The notes: a model not told the origin generated them from the letters alone. A stretch of 64,000 nucleotides of DNA from VRUE01 sp963702575 (GCA_963702575.1 CAVPCU010000003.1:62001-126000), one strand, 5' to 3'; positions 27,376-35,143 are shown, numbered from the stretch's first letter. Made by a program: numbers and translations.

Positions 27376-27541
27376 CTAGTGGTGTGACCGGCAACGTTCA
27401 CCGGTTTCTGGCGGCCTCGGATGATCGCCGTGCGGCGTCCTCAGTCGCCCAAATAGCGCTGCTATTCGGGCTCCCTGCGTCCTTGCCGACAACCACCGAG
27501 TCTCGCCAGATTCCCGGCAACGTTTCCGGTCACACCACTAG
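27376..27541. mobile_element. 166-bp element with 16-bp perfect terminal inverted repeats (MITE-like)
   Basis: CTAGTGGTGTGACCGG (27376-27391) and CCGGTCACACCACTAG (27526-27541) are perfect inverted copies. Just inside, both ends carry CCGGCAACGTT in direct orientation. The element ends the upstream gene: the last 26 or so codons of the 388-residue protein (SGVTGNVAGNLARLGG onward) are read from it. The inner 100 bases resemble the sequence upstream of mfd. It encodes no transposase, so it would be a non-autonomous element or a structured regulatory unit. The gap 27291-27461 otherwise holds no gene. Confidence 0.55.
27408..27511 (-). ncRNA. Candidate structured RNA element, copy 1
   Basis: On the minus strand GACTC, GGTTGTC, GGCAAGGACGCAGGGAG, a hairpin, GAGGACGC and GAGGCCGCC occur in this order, as they do at 53108-53227. 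The intervening hairpin (CCCGAATAGC-AGC-GCTATTTGGG) differs in sequence from that of the other copy but keeps pairing. It lies upstream of the repeat-protein gene. RNA function is inferred. Confidence 0.35.
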
Positions 27542-28628
27542 CCGGGGCGTCGAGTGCGCAGACGAACGAGGGCGGCGCCCGGAGGCCCGGACCCTCCCCG
27601 AGTCTGCGGAGAATCGCCGGCGCCGCCAGCGCGAGCAACGCGAGCAGCGCGGCGATGGGAACAAGAGATGAGCCGCCCGATCCGGATGCGGCAGCCGCCA
27701 GCGAACCGGGAGAAGGCATCGGGTCGTGGCCGTCGGGAGGGGCGAGGTCCCCAGAGTGCCCGCCGACAGCGCCGGGAGACGTTCCGACAGCTGCGGCCGG
27801 CGGTTGGGACAGGGAGCCCCCGGCAGGACCGCGGACGGTGCCCGGCGCGAAGAATCGCAAGGGATCGATCCTCCCGCGCCTGACCGAGTGCGGCATGTGG
27901 ACGCCGTCCGAGGCGCCGAGACCCAGGCGCCCGGCTTGCTCGTGCGCGAGGGCGGAGGCGCTGGAGGGCAACACGCCCGGGGCTTCCCAGAGCGTGGGAA
28001 GCGGCGAGGCTTTGCCGGTCGCCGGCTGCGCCGCGGTCGACGGCGAGCTCTTGACGGCGCTTGCGGGGAGGAGAGCCGGGGGGCTGCGCCGCAGGGCTTC
28101 GCCCGCCACCTGAAGCGGGTGTAGATCGGGGGGCAGCGTGCGCTGGACGGGGAGATCGCCGGGCGCCGTCTCCGAGACGGTCCGCGCGACCGTTTCCACG
28201 GCTCGATCGACAACTGCCCCGGTTTGCGCTGACGCGGAACGGATCGAGGGAACCGCGGAGCGGACCTCTTCCAGCGGGGCGGTGGTGTCAGGGGCCACCG
28301 CGGGGGGCGGGCTTTCCGCGGCCGTCGCTGCCGCGGAACCCGTGCCGGTCGTCGCAGCGGCGCCTTCGGTCGCGGCGGTGCTTGCGGTCGCAACAGCGCT
28401 TGCGGCTTCCGGCAGCGCCGAAGCGACCCGTTCGGACGAAGCGCCCACAGAAGCCGGCTCCGCCACGCCGGGGTCCTCCGGCGCAGGGCCGGGGGCGACA
28501 ACGGCGACCGCGCTTTCGGCGGCCGCGGGAGTCGCCCAGGCGAGCGGCAGAGACGCCGCGATCATGCTTGCGGCGACGACCCAGAGGGCAAGGCGGCCTG
28601 TCGGCGTATGACTGAGCAAGCTTTGCAC
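27462..28628 (-). CDS. Exported Ala/Pro-rich protein with C-terminal membrane anchor
   Basis: A 388-residue protein starting at GTG 28628. A signal peptide (LALWVVAASMIAASLPLAWATPAAA) is followed by a long Ala/Pro/Thr/Ser-rich region without recognisable domains. A hydrophobic helix near the end (SSLVPIAALLALLALAAPAIL) followed by RRLGEG is a membrane anchor. After ALDAPA the coding sequence runs into the inverted-repeat element 27376-27541, which supplies the last residues and the stop, so the original C-terminus was probably different. An AT-rich stretch (28641-28700) upstream likely contains the promoter. No function can be assigned; the downstream repeat protein may be a partner. Confidence 0.65.
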   Translation of the reverse strand: MQSLLSHTPTGRLALWVVAASMIAASLPLAWATPAAAESAVAVVAPGPAPEDPGVAEPASVGASSERVASALPEAASAVATASTAATEGAAATTGTGSAAATAAESPPPAVAPDTTAPLEEVRSAVPSIRSASAQTGAVVDRAVETVARTVSETAPGDLPVQRTLPPDLHPLQVAGEALRRSPPALLPASAVKSSPSTAAQPATGKASPLPTLWEAPGVLPSSASALAHEQAGRLGLGASDGVHMPHSVRRGRIDPLRFFAPGTVRGPAGGSLSQPPAAAVGTSPGAVGGHSGDLAPPDGHDPMPSPGSLAAAASGSGGSSLVPIAALLALLALAAPAILRRLGEGPGLRAPPSFVCALDAPASGVTGNVAGNLARLGGCRQGRREPE

Positions 28629-28640
28629 GGAATGCTCAGT
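28611..28640. promoter_or_regulatory. Inverted repeat over the start codon of the 388-residue protein gene
   Basis: ACTGAGCA (28611-28618) and TGCTCAGT (28633-28640) are perfect 8-bp arms enclosing the GTG start at 28626-28628. It could be an operator or an mRNA hairpin that hides the start. The AT-rich run beyond it (28641-28690) is the likely promoter, but no clear -35/-10 pair was found. Confidence 0.45.
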
Positions 28641-28792
28641 CTACCAAATATTCGTCCAAATTTCACCCCAAAATTAAGGTTCCAACAGACCTCGAACCGC
28701 TCGCCACAAGCTGACCCTCAACGACGCTACCTACGCGCAATCGCCGCGCGGCACAGTCTCGCCGCGCCGAGCCCGCTCAATCGACTCCTGCG

Positions 28793-29652
28793 CTAGGCGG
28801 TTGCCGAGGCGAGCAGGACCACGTTCGAGAAGCTCAGCGGCTTCGAGCCACCCGCCGCATCCGCTGCGGCCTGCGTGATCGCGTCCCAGGCCTCTTCCTG
28901 AGCCTCGCCTGCGTGCTGCTCGATCATTGCCCGGATCGGGGCGGCAATCGCCCGCACATAGGCGGTGAAGTGCTCCGGGGAGTCGAACTCGAAGGTGACC
29001 TCGTCCTGCTCCACGGCGACCTCCGAGAACCCACCTCCTTCGAGCAAGCCGCCTACGGCGGCGGGGGTGGGCCGGGGAGGGGCCCGGGCGTTCCGGCCGG
29101 GGGCGGGGGCACGTCCAGCCGCTCCATCGTCGTCCTCATCGGAATCGAGAGGAAGGGGACCTGATCGGGCTCGCCCCACGAGCTGATCGCGATCCGCGCG
29201 CCCGGCTTGAGGAAGCCCCGGATGCGCCCCGCGGCGGCCTCCGCGTCGGGCTCGAAGATGATTCCCCAGCGGGAGACGGCGGCGTCGAAGCTCTCGGGCG
29301 GAAAGTCGAGGCTGGAGGCGTCCGACTCCATGAACTCGACGTTGTCCAGGCCGGCCACCGCCGCGCGTTCGCGCCCGAACGCGAGCATCTCGGCGGAGAT
29401 GTCGGTGGCCACGACGCGGCCCTCCGGGCCGGCCTTGCGCGCGGCGGTGAGCGCCGGCTCGCCATAGCCGGCGGCGACGTCCAGGACCCGGCTTCCCGGC
29501 TGCACGCCGGCGAGCTCCACCAGCCGCTCGCTGATATGCCCGGCGGCGCTGTCGGTGAACTCGCTCCACTCCCTCCATCCCACCGCAGCGGAGTCCCACT
29601 GCTTGTGCTGCGCCTCGCGGAAGTCGACCGGATCGATCGCCTTGGATTCCAT
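28793..29652 (-). pseudogene. Class I SAM-dependent methyltransferase (UbiE-like), one frameshift
   Basis: Begins MESKAIDPVDFREAQHKQWDSAAVGW and has the SAM-binding motif GSRVLDVAAGYGEPALTAARK near residue 50, ATDISAEML near 82 and SRWGIIFEPDAEAAAGRIRGFLKPG later. At about 29075, in a C/G-rich run, one base appears missing: the first frame ends in Pro residues and a stop, while the other continues GGLLEGGGFSEVAVEQDEVTF to 28793. Repaired length is 286 residues, normal for the family. The ATG at 29652 follows GGAGGA by 7 bases. The methyl acceptor is unknown. The indel may be a sequencing slip. Confidence 0.82.
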
Positions 29653-29702
29653 GCTCGCTCCTCCTTCTTGCCCCAGCGGGGCATATTCGTCGCAACCGAT
29701 GC

Positions 29703-29708
29703 TACAGT
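29703..29708 (+). promoter_or_regulatory. -10 box TACAGT of the antitoxin gene at 29716
   Basis: TACAGT, then CGTGCAC, then ATG: 7 bases between the hexamer and the start codon, the same layout as at 1567 and 2638. It implies a leaderless message. Confidence 0.5.
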
Positions 29709-29715
29709 CGTGCAC

Positions 29716-29967
29716 ATGGCCCGATCAGTCTCCATCCGCGAGCTGCGCAACTCGACGTCCTCTGTGGTCTCCGAGCTCGAAGCCGGCGAACGGTTGACGC
29801 TGACGGTCAACCGCCGCCCGGTCGCCGACATCCTCCCCCACGCCGTGGATCGCGATCCCTGGGTGCCGGCAGCGGAGCTTCGCCGCATCGTGCGCGAGGC
29901 GCCGGCCGATCGGGGCCTCCTCGACGACCTCGCCGACGTCCGCGGCGCCGAGATCGACAACGCTTGA
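29716..29967 (+). CDS. Phd/YefM-type antitoxin
   Basis: An 83-residue antitoxin starting MARSVSIRELRNSTSSVVSELEAGERLTLTVNRRPVADILP, the Phd/YefM fold, with an acidic C-terminal tail (ADRGLLDDLADVRGAEIDNA) for toxin binding. It overlaps the PIN toxin gene by 4 bases. It is related to the antitoxin at 1334-1567 in sequence and in promoter layout, so the two modules may be paralogues. It marks the left border of the toxin-antitoxin islet. Confidence 0.88.
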   Translation: MARSVSIRELRNSTSSVVSELEAGERLTLTVNRRPVADILPHAVDRDPWVPAAELRRIVREAPADRGLLDDLADVRGAEIDNA

Positions 29968-30347
29968 GCCGGGCGGTCGCCGACACCTCCGTCTTCATCG
30001 CCCAGGAGGCGGGCAGGGAACTCGGCGAGCTCCCCGAGCAGATCGCGGTCTCGGTCATCACCGCCGGCGAGCTCGAGCTGGGCGTGCTGCAGGCCGCCGA
30101 TCCGCGAGACCGAGCGGTCCGGCTCGCCACGCTCTCGCGGGTTCAGGCCGCCTACCCCCTGCTCCCTGTCGACCCCGAGGTGGCGAGCTGCTTCGCGCGG
30201 ATCGCCTCCTCTGAGCTCTCCAAGGGCCGCAGCCTGCGCCGCCACGACACCTGGATCGCGGCGACCGCGATGCGCCACGGAGCTGCGGTGCTCACCCAGG
30301 ACACGGACTTCTCCTCGTTCGAGGATGTCGACGTGATCCGCGCCTGA
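29964..30347 (+). CDS. PIN-domain toxin (VapC-like)
   Basis: A 127-residue PIN ribonuclease: Asp7 in AVADTSVFIAQE, Glu in TAGELELGVLQAA near 36, Asp in LRRHDTWIAATAMRHG near 95 and Asp in TQDTDFSSFEDV near 112. It starts at TTG 29964, overlapping the antitoxin stop. The RNA target is unknown. The downstream 500 bp (30348-30845) carry only gene remnants and a promoter. Confidence 0.9.
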   Translation: MSRAVADTSVFIAQEAGRELGELPEQIAVSVITAGELELGVLQAADPRDRAVRLATLSRVQAAYPLLPVDPEVASCFARIASSELSKGRSLRRHDTWIAATAMRHGAAVLTQDTDFSSFEDVDVIRA

Positions 30348-30348
30348 G

Positions 30349-30552
30349 CAGTTTCGGCCGATCCGCCAGTCGCCCTCTAATACAGCGCCGCGACCAGTCG
30401 GCGCCGCAGCGAGACGTGCCGGTCCGGTCGCGGATCACCTCCCTGGCGATCCCGGCGTAGTAGGTCCCTTCCAGAAAGCTGCCGAAGATCGCCCAGTTGC
30501 CGGCCAAATCGGTGTTCGCCGTGCCGACAACTTTGTCGCCGGGCCGACCACA
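30349..30552 (-). pseudogene. Fragment of an extracellular protein domain (Cys/Gly-rich beta domain)
   Basis: On the minus strand the frame reads CGRPGDKVVGTANTDLAG, then NWAIFGSFLEGTYYAGIAREV and a Cys near the end. The pattern resembles small beta-sandwich repeats of exported actinobacterial proteins, where a CxPG..V.. strand, a TD..GNW turn and a GTYYA strand occur. There is no start codon upstream and no signal peptide, so it is a C-terminal relic. The assignment is by pattern only. Confidence 0.35.
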
Positions 30553-30595
30553 CCCCTAGCCCATCTCTTCATCTCGATCTCTCCTTCGTCGACAG

Positions 30596-30672
30596 GGGCA
30601 GCGGGTGCCCCTCGCCTCCAGCACCTTGAGGTATCCCTCGATCGCGTCCTTGGCCATCTCCAGCGCTTCCTC
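30596..30672 (-). pseudogene. Fragment of a HicB-like antitoxin
   Basis: The minus strand encodes EEALEMAKDAIEGYLKVLEARG, which matches the central helix of HicB-family antitoxins (EEAL.NIKEAI..YLE.LEE.GE.LP). A TAG directly precedes it and the frame shifts after ARG, where PLPLSTKE continues in another frame. No HicA partner is visible. It is a decayed piece of another toxin-antitoxin module. Confidence 0.5.
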
Positions 30673-30726
30673 CTAGCTTACGCGGCTTTCCCGCTGGCTG
30701 GGAGGTTTACGGCGCTGCTCTCTCTA

Positions 30727-30743
30727 ATAGAGCAAATCTGCTC
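30727..30743. repeat. 17-bp repeat, left copy
   Basis: ATAGAGCAAATCTGCTC, identical to 32688-32704 and in the same orientation. Its core GAGCA-AATC-TGCTC is an inverted repeat. At 32688 the motif abuts the start codon of the AAA ATPase gene. Here no intact gene follows, so it may be the relic of a second promoter or operator, or the left end of an inserted 1.96-kb segment. Confidence 0.6.
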
Positions 30744-30832
30744 TCTGTCATGGAGCACGGCTTGAGATCGACCTGCTGATCGCCCATCGACGCCGAAACC
30801 GCCATGAGCTAGATAGTCATGGATTTGGGTGC

Positions 30833-30838
30833 TAATAT
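30833..30838 (+). promoter_or_regulatory. -10 box TAATAT of the AbiEi gene
   Basis: TAATAT ends 7 bases before the ATG at 30846 in an AT-rich patch. Spacing equals that of the TACAGT promoters in this window and implies leaderless translation. Confidence 0.5.
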
Positions 30839-30845
30839 CCTCTAT

Positions 30846-31448
30846 ATGTCTGACGTAGATCACGATGGGCTCTACGGACAGGCAGAGGCGCAGGCGGGGT
30901 ATTTCACCGCGCAGCAGGCGGTCGCCGCAGGGATGGATCGCAGCACGCTGCGCCATCATGCCCGGCCCGGGGGCCGCTACGAACGGGTCCGTCGCGGGCT
31001 CTACCGGCTGCGGCATTTCCCCTCAAGCCCTTACGAGCACGTCATGGCCGCCTGGCTGCCCCTGCGCGACGCGGGGGCCGTGGTCTCGCACGAGAGCGCC
31101 CTCGAGCTCCACGGGCTCTCCGACGTGATCCCCAACGCCATTCACCTCACGCTGCCGCGCTCGGAGCGGGGACAGCGCCGCCGTACGGGCGTGCGCCTGC
31201 ACACGCTGAACCGACCGCCGACGAAAGCGGAGATCCGCAACGTCGAGGGGCTGCCGGTGACGAGCCCGGAGAGGACCATCGTCGACTCCCTCGAAGCGGG
31301 CGTCCAGCCGGAGCAGGTCGAGATGGCGATCGGGCAGGCGCTGGAGCGCGGACTGACCACGCAACCCCGGCTGACCGAGGCAGCGTCTGAACGCTCAGCG
31401 CGCGTTCGCAAGCTCATCGAGCGTCGCCTTGAAGAGGCGCCGGCATGA
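30846..31448 (+). CDS. AbiEi-type antitoxin (type IV toxin-antitoxin, transcriptional regulator)
   Basis: A 200-residue protein. The N-terminal winged-helix part (GYFTAQQAVAAGMDRSTLRHHARPGGRYERVRRGLYRL) is the classic AbiEi start. The C-terminal part (VVSHESALELHGLSDVIPNAIHLTLPR, then TSPERTIVDSLEAGVQPEQVEMAIGQAL) is the AbiEi antitoxin domain. It represses its own promoter and neutralises the AbiEii nucleotidyltransferase. The next gene starts inside its stop codon (ATGA), as expected, but that toxin gene is decayed after about 30 codons, leaving the antitoxin alone. Confidence 0.85.
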   Translation: MSDVDHDGLYGQAEAQAGYFTAQQAVAAGMDRSTLRHHARPGGRYERVRRGLYRLRHFPSSPYEHVMAAWLPLRDAGAVVSHESALELHGLSDVIPNAIHLTLPRSERGQRRRTGVRLHTLNRPPTKAEIRNVEGLPVTSPERTIVDSLEAGVQPEQVEMAIGQALERGLTTQPRLTEAASERSARVRKLIERRLEEAPA

Positions 31449-31543
31449 AGTACCGGGACGACGGCCTTTCGGCAGGCGCTCCAGCAACGCCTCACGAAGC
31501 GACCAGCTTCGGCACAAGCAGGCCAAGGCGGTCTTCGATCCGT
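31445..31543 (+). pseudogene. Remnant of an AbiEii-type toxin gene (N-terminal piece)
   Basis: ATG at 31445 overlaps the AbiEi stop and opens MKYRDD. In shifted frames the sequence continues AFRQALQQRL and then DQLRHKQAKAVFD, matching the N-terminus of AbiEii/DUF1814 nucleotidyltransferase toxins (AFR.AL..RL, R..K.V.FDR). Two frame changes occur within 90 bases and the rest (over 200 residues including the catalytic site) is gone. It is replaced by the 3' end of the convergent ATPase gene. Confidence 0.55.
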
Positions 31544-31556
31544 GAGCGGGAAGCCG

Positions 31557-32689
31557 CTACACCCCAGGGCGTCCTTCGTTCACCCAGGCGGCCAGCAGCG
31601 GGTCGATGACGCGCATCCCGCTTGCGGTGGAAGGGTCCTCGGTGATCTCGCCGCGATCCACGAGCGCCTCGGTCGCATTCACCGCCGCCCCACCCCGCGA
31701 TCCACCGTGGCGGCCCCAGCGGCATACACTTCCTCGCGACCTTCTGCGACCGCTGCGAGGACGCGCCGTTGAGACGAGCTCAGGGCCGACCAGACAGCTC
31801 GCAGCTCGTCGCGAACGTCGCCCATGACCCGGTCGTAGGTGGCCAGCCAGGTTTCCTCGCCGGCCGTCTCGCCCTCGGCCGTCAGCTCCCAGAGGACGTA
31901 GGCCAGCAGCATCGTGCGCTGAGGGTGGCCGGCAGCGGTGTCGAGCAGAGGTCCAAGCGCTGTTCCAATCCGCCGGCCCGTGGCCTCGAAACGCTCAGAG
32001 AGGCAGCCGGCAACGTCGTCGGCCCGCAACGGTGGCAGGTCAACCGCCCCGGCCTGTCCGTAAAAAGCGCGGCGGCGATCGGTGAAGAGCTCACCCATCA
32101 TCCCGACGTGGGAGCCGGCGAAGACGTAGCTGGCTGCGTCCCCGTGGTGCTGGATCTCGGAGCGGATCACCGCGTCGGCTCGCTCCTTCACAGAGAGGAT
32201 GTCCTGGAACTCGTCGAAGATCACCAGAGTTCGCGTCCCGTGTTTCTCGTAGAGGCGGGTCGGCAGCGCAAGGCGCTCGACCAGGGGCGGCTCGGCCTGG
32301 GGGTCGATGGCGATCTCGACCCCGGCGGGGAGAGACCCGCCTCCAACCTGAAGAGTGGGCCGCAGCAGCCGCCTGACGCCGGCGAACCAGGTGGCGAGGC
32401 GACCTTGCAACTCCGCCGCGTAGGCCCGCTCGATCCGCTGGGCGATGTCATCCAGGGTGAGCACCCCGAAGAAGTCGACGTAGACCGCGGCCCATCCCTT
32501 CTGTTCCCGCGCTTCTTGAGCGACCCGCGCGAGCAGCGAGGTCTTGCCGTATCGCCGTGGTGCCACAAGGCGACTGTTGTTCCCGCTGACGGCAGTCTTG
32601 AGCAACGCCCGCGCCTCATCGTCGCGGTTCAGCAACTCCTCCGGCGGGACGGGCTCGCTGTAGCGAAATGGATTTCTGCTCTGGTTCAT
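31557..32689 (-). pseudogene. AAA ATPase (archaeal-type/STAND-like), one frameshift near the 3' end
   Basis: Begins MNQSRNPFRYSEPVPPEELLNRDDEARAL. Walker A is RLVAPRRYGKTSLLARV near residue 36 and Walker B RTLVIFDEFQDILSV near 155; YVFAGSHVGMMGELF near 188 is sensor-like. The C-terminal part is a winged-helix-like segment. Near 31693 one G seems missing in a G-run. The first frame ends AATVDRGVGRR at 31679, while the other continues NATEALVDRGEITEDPSTA and MRVIDPLLAAWVNEGRPGV to TAG at 31557. Repaired length is 377 residues. The start sits next to the repeated motif at 32688. The family is often found with defence and toxin genes; its role is unknown. Confidence 0.78.
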
Positions 32690-32704
32690 AGAGCAAATCT
32701 GCTC
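32688..32704. repeat. 17-bp repeat, right copy, at the ATPase start
   Basis: Identical to 30727-30743. On the minus strand it reads GAGCAGATTTGCTCTAT with the final AT belonging to the ATPase ATG. A second TGCTC/GAGCA inverted pair surrounds TATAG just upstream, so the place looks like an operator over a promoter. The gap 32690-32964 holds no other convincing gene; an open minus-strand frame (KERLLRQILDLDEDE) is noted but not supported. Confidence 0.6.
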
Positions 32705-32964
32705 GCTATAGTAGAGCAGATGGTGCGAGCGTGCACCCGGACTCAGTGGAATCGTCGGGAGCGGCGGAGCTGCCGCGGCCTCGTCCTCGTCGAGGTCGAG
32801 GATCTGCCGCAGCAGCCGCTCCTTCGCACTCGGGGTCGGCGCGTGCCGCCTGCGCCCGGACCTATCGGCGGGGGCCATCTCGGGCGGTCTCGCGCCGCGT
32901 GAAGACGGCGCGGGCGATCCAGGATGAAAGCCGGAATCAGGCCGCCGGAATAGCCTGAGCGGCC

Positions 32965-33501
32965 GTGATCGAGCACGAATGGATCCACCTGACGGCTGAG
33001 CAGCTCAGCGCGGATGCTGCGCTGGTCCGCGCAATCGAACGGTTCAACGCTCCAGCCGGGCGAGCCGGGGACGCCGCGGCGGCTTGGCTCAAGGAGCGGG
33101 CCCTGAAAGAGGCGAGCCACATCGCGACCTACGTGCTCTTGATGAAGGGAGAGATCGCCGGCTTCTACTCCCTCGGCATGAGTGAAGTCGAGCTTCGAAC
33201 CCAACAACGTCAGAAGCTCTCGGCGAGCCACCCGCGGCAGGGCGCCGTTCTCATTCTCTGGCTCGCGCGATCTGCCGATGCGAAAGTTGACGCAGGGACG
33301 ATCCTTCGTCATGCGGTAGGTATCGCTCAGATCGGCTCGCGAAGGGTCGGCGCTGCCGTCATCGCTGTCGATCCATTCGACGCCGCCTCAGAGGGCTACT
33401 GGCGAGAGCATTTCGGCTTCCGCGCCTCGCTCACGAAGAAGGCAGACGCAGACGGTGTGCAACGGAGTCGCCTCTGGCTACCGCTCCTGCCAGAGGGTTA
33501 G
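32965..33501 (+). CDS. GNAT-fold acetyltransferase-like protein (possible TacT-type toxin)
   Basis: A 178-residue protein starting at GTG 32965. SHIATYVLLMKGEIAGFYSLGMSEVEL forms the central GNAT strands, and the segment AKVDAGTILRHAVGIAQIGSRRVGAAVIAVDPFDAASEGYWREHFGFRA matches the acetyl-CoA-binding helix and the last motif (YW...FGF). Toxins of the TacT/AtaT group acetylate aminoacyl-tRNA, and the setting among toxin genes fits, but no typical DUF1778 antitoxin gene lies upstream. The small convergent gene at 33498 overlaps its end by 4 bases and might be a partner. The function is inferred. Confidence 0.65.
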   Translation: MIEHEWIHLTAEQLSADAALVRAIERFNAPAGRAGDAAAAWLKERALKEASHIATYVLLMKGEIAGFYSLGMSEVELRTQQRQKLSASHPRQGAVLILWLARSADAKVDAGTILRHAVGIAQIGSRRVGAAVIAVDPFDAASEGYWREHFGFRASLTKKADADGVQRSRLWLPLLPEG

Positions 33502-33692
33502 GCAGGCTGTCCGACGCGGGCACTCGGCCGAGTGGTTTCGGCGACGTACTGCTCCGCGTTCAGGCAGAACTCGCGCCACCGCTCGTCGAGGCGTGCCTTG
33601 GCAAGCTCCTCTGCGTCGATCACGGTCGGCGTTTCGACGGCTTTCTCGGCATCGGCCGAGGCGGCGAGAATGTCTCTCTGATCGCTATCCAT
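33498..33692 (-). CDS. Small hypothetical protein (64 residues)
   Basis: Starts MDSDQRDILAASADAEKAVETP and contains an acidic helical stretch (DAEELAKARLDERWREFCLNAEQYVAE). Length and charge resemble antitoxin C-terminal halves, but no DNA-binding fold is seen. It overlaps the convergent GNAT gene by 4 bases and starts only 6 bases from the 3' end of the initiator tRNA gene. It may be the border gene of the islet. No family is recognised. Confidence 0.45.
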   Translation of the reverse strand: MDSDQRDILAASADAEKAVETPTVIDAEELAKARLDERWREFCLNAEQYVAETTRPSARVGQPA

Positions 33693-33697
33693 CGGGA

Positions 33698-33771
<74 letters not shown>

Positions 33772-33871
33772 GCGGTCTGTCCATGCTAGCAACGCTTTCG
33801 CGGCGGCGGGAAGGGCGCGGGCGGACGGTTCGCAGCGGCGCTGTGCCGCGCGCCTAGAGTGCCCGGCCCTC

Positions 33872-34807
33872 ATGGCCGGCGCGGGCACAAAGAGTTGCGG
33901 TGGTCGACGTCGGCAGCAACTCGACGCGGCTGCTGGTCGCCAACGTCGAGGGCGGGCGGGTCGCGGAGGTCGTGCGGCGCAGCACGGTGACGCGGCTCGG
34001 GCGGGGGGTCGACCTCTCCGGGCAGCTCTCCGCCGAGGCGATCGAGGCGGCCTGCGAGGCGGTCGCCGGGTACGTCGAGGTCTGCCGCGAGGAGGGTGTC
34101 GAGACGGTTGCCGCGATCGCCACCAGCGCGGTGCGCGACGCCTCCAACGGCGGCGCCTTCGTCGCCGAGCTGCGCGAGCGCTTCGCGCTCTCGGCGCGGG
34201 TGCTCGGCGGCGACGAGGAGGCGCGGCTCACCTACCGCGGGGCAACCTGGAGCGGCCGCCGGCCGAGCCGACGCTGGTGATCGACATCGGCGGCGGCTCG
34301 ACCGAGATGATCGTCGGCACAGGCGCGGAGATCGCCTTCCACGCCTCGCTGCAGGCCGGCGTCGTCCGCCACACCGAGCGCCACTTCTCCGGCGACCCTC
34401 CCACCGTGGTCGAGATGGAGGCGCTGGCCGGAGACGTCCGCGGCCTGATCGCCGCGGCCCTCGACGGCCACGAGGAGGCGCGCGCCGCGGCCGGCATCGC
34501 CGTCGCCGGCACGCCCACCTCGCTCGCCGCAGTCGAGCTCGGCCTCGAGCCCTACGACCCCTCGCGCGTCCACGGCCACGTCCTCTCGCTGGCGACGGTC
34601 CAGCGGCTGCTCTCGCGCTTCGCCTCGTCGCCGCTACCCGAGCGGGCGGCGATCCCGGGGCTGCATCCCGACCGCGCCCCGACGATCATCGCCGGCGCGG
34701 TCATCCTGATCGAGGCGATGCGCGCCTTCGGCCTCGAGCGGATCGGCGTCTCCGAGCACGACATCCTCTACGGCGTCGCGCTCGAAACGGCTGCCGAATG
34801 CGGATGA
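33872..34807 (+). pseudogene. ppx: Ppx/GppA exopolyphosphatase, two compensating indels
   Basis: The family start is split. From ATG 33872 the frame reads MAGAGT and, after one extra A in the AAA near 33891, continues VAVVDVGSNSTRLLVANVEGG, the actin-like phosphate loop. ATSAVRDASNGGAF lies near residue 85. Near 34245 one base is missing and the frame returns, giving PTLVIDIGGGSTEMIVG, the second phosphate loop, and ending in GVSEHDILYGVAL near residue 300. Repaired length is 311 residues, normal for the short actinobacterial Ppx. It hydrolyses polyphosphate or pppGpp. The two indels cancel. Whether they are real or technical cannot be told. Confidence 0.85.
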
Positions 34808-34906
34808 GCTACGCCGAACGCGCCCGCACAAAACCCGTGGGACCCGGTGTACAGTCGAGTTTTCCGCCCCCGTACACATGGGTAAACGCACCGGTGGAAC
34901 CCCGAA

Positions 34907-34933
34907 AAGTGGGTAGAGTCGCTCTACCCACTT
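34907..34933. terminator. Perfect 12-bp hairpin downstream of ppx
   Basis: AAGTGGGTAGAG (34907-34918), loop TCG, CTCTACCCACTT (34922-34933). On the minus strand TTTTCGG follows the stem. It could stop transcription from either side or be part of the RNA candidate that begins here. Confidence 0.5.
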
Positions 34934-35096
34934 ATTAGTAGCGCCTATCTGCGCTCCTGGACATATCGGACAGGCAAGCGCATAATCGCCACATCGGGTA
35001 CGAGGTGAGGACGATGTCCGCATCGCAAACCCGACCATAGGGTTCGGACGATTGCCGCATCATGGCGCCTCCCGCCGTCTGAGCCCACCTAATAAG
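34931..35096 (+). ncRNA. Candidate structured RNA in the ppx/ThDP-enzyme gap
   Basis: The 419-bp gap 34808-35226 between two convergent genes has no convincing ORF and a lower GC content. CTTATTAG (34931-34938) pairs with CTAATAAG (35089-35096), closing a region with internal pairs such as ACATCG/CGATGT and GTCCG...CGGAC around AACCC-GGGTT. A TACAGT box lies upstream at 34850 and a strong terminator at 35144-35173. The layout suggests a stable RNA, perhaps 6S-like, but no family was recognised. Confidence 0.35.
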
Positions 35097-35143
35097 GACT
35101 GGTCCCTGAAGACGTACCCCTGCCCGTCCTGAGGGACCAACTT

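Noticed and set aside
30596..30672. Complete HicAB module
   Set aside because: Only about 22 codons of HicB survive and no HicA-like double-stranded-RNA-binding protein is nearby.
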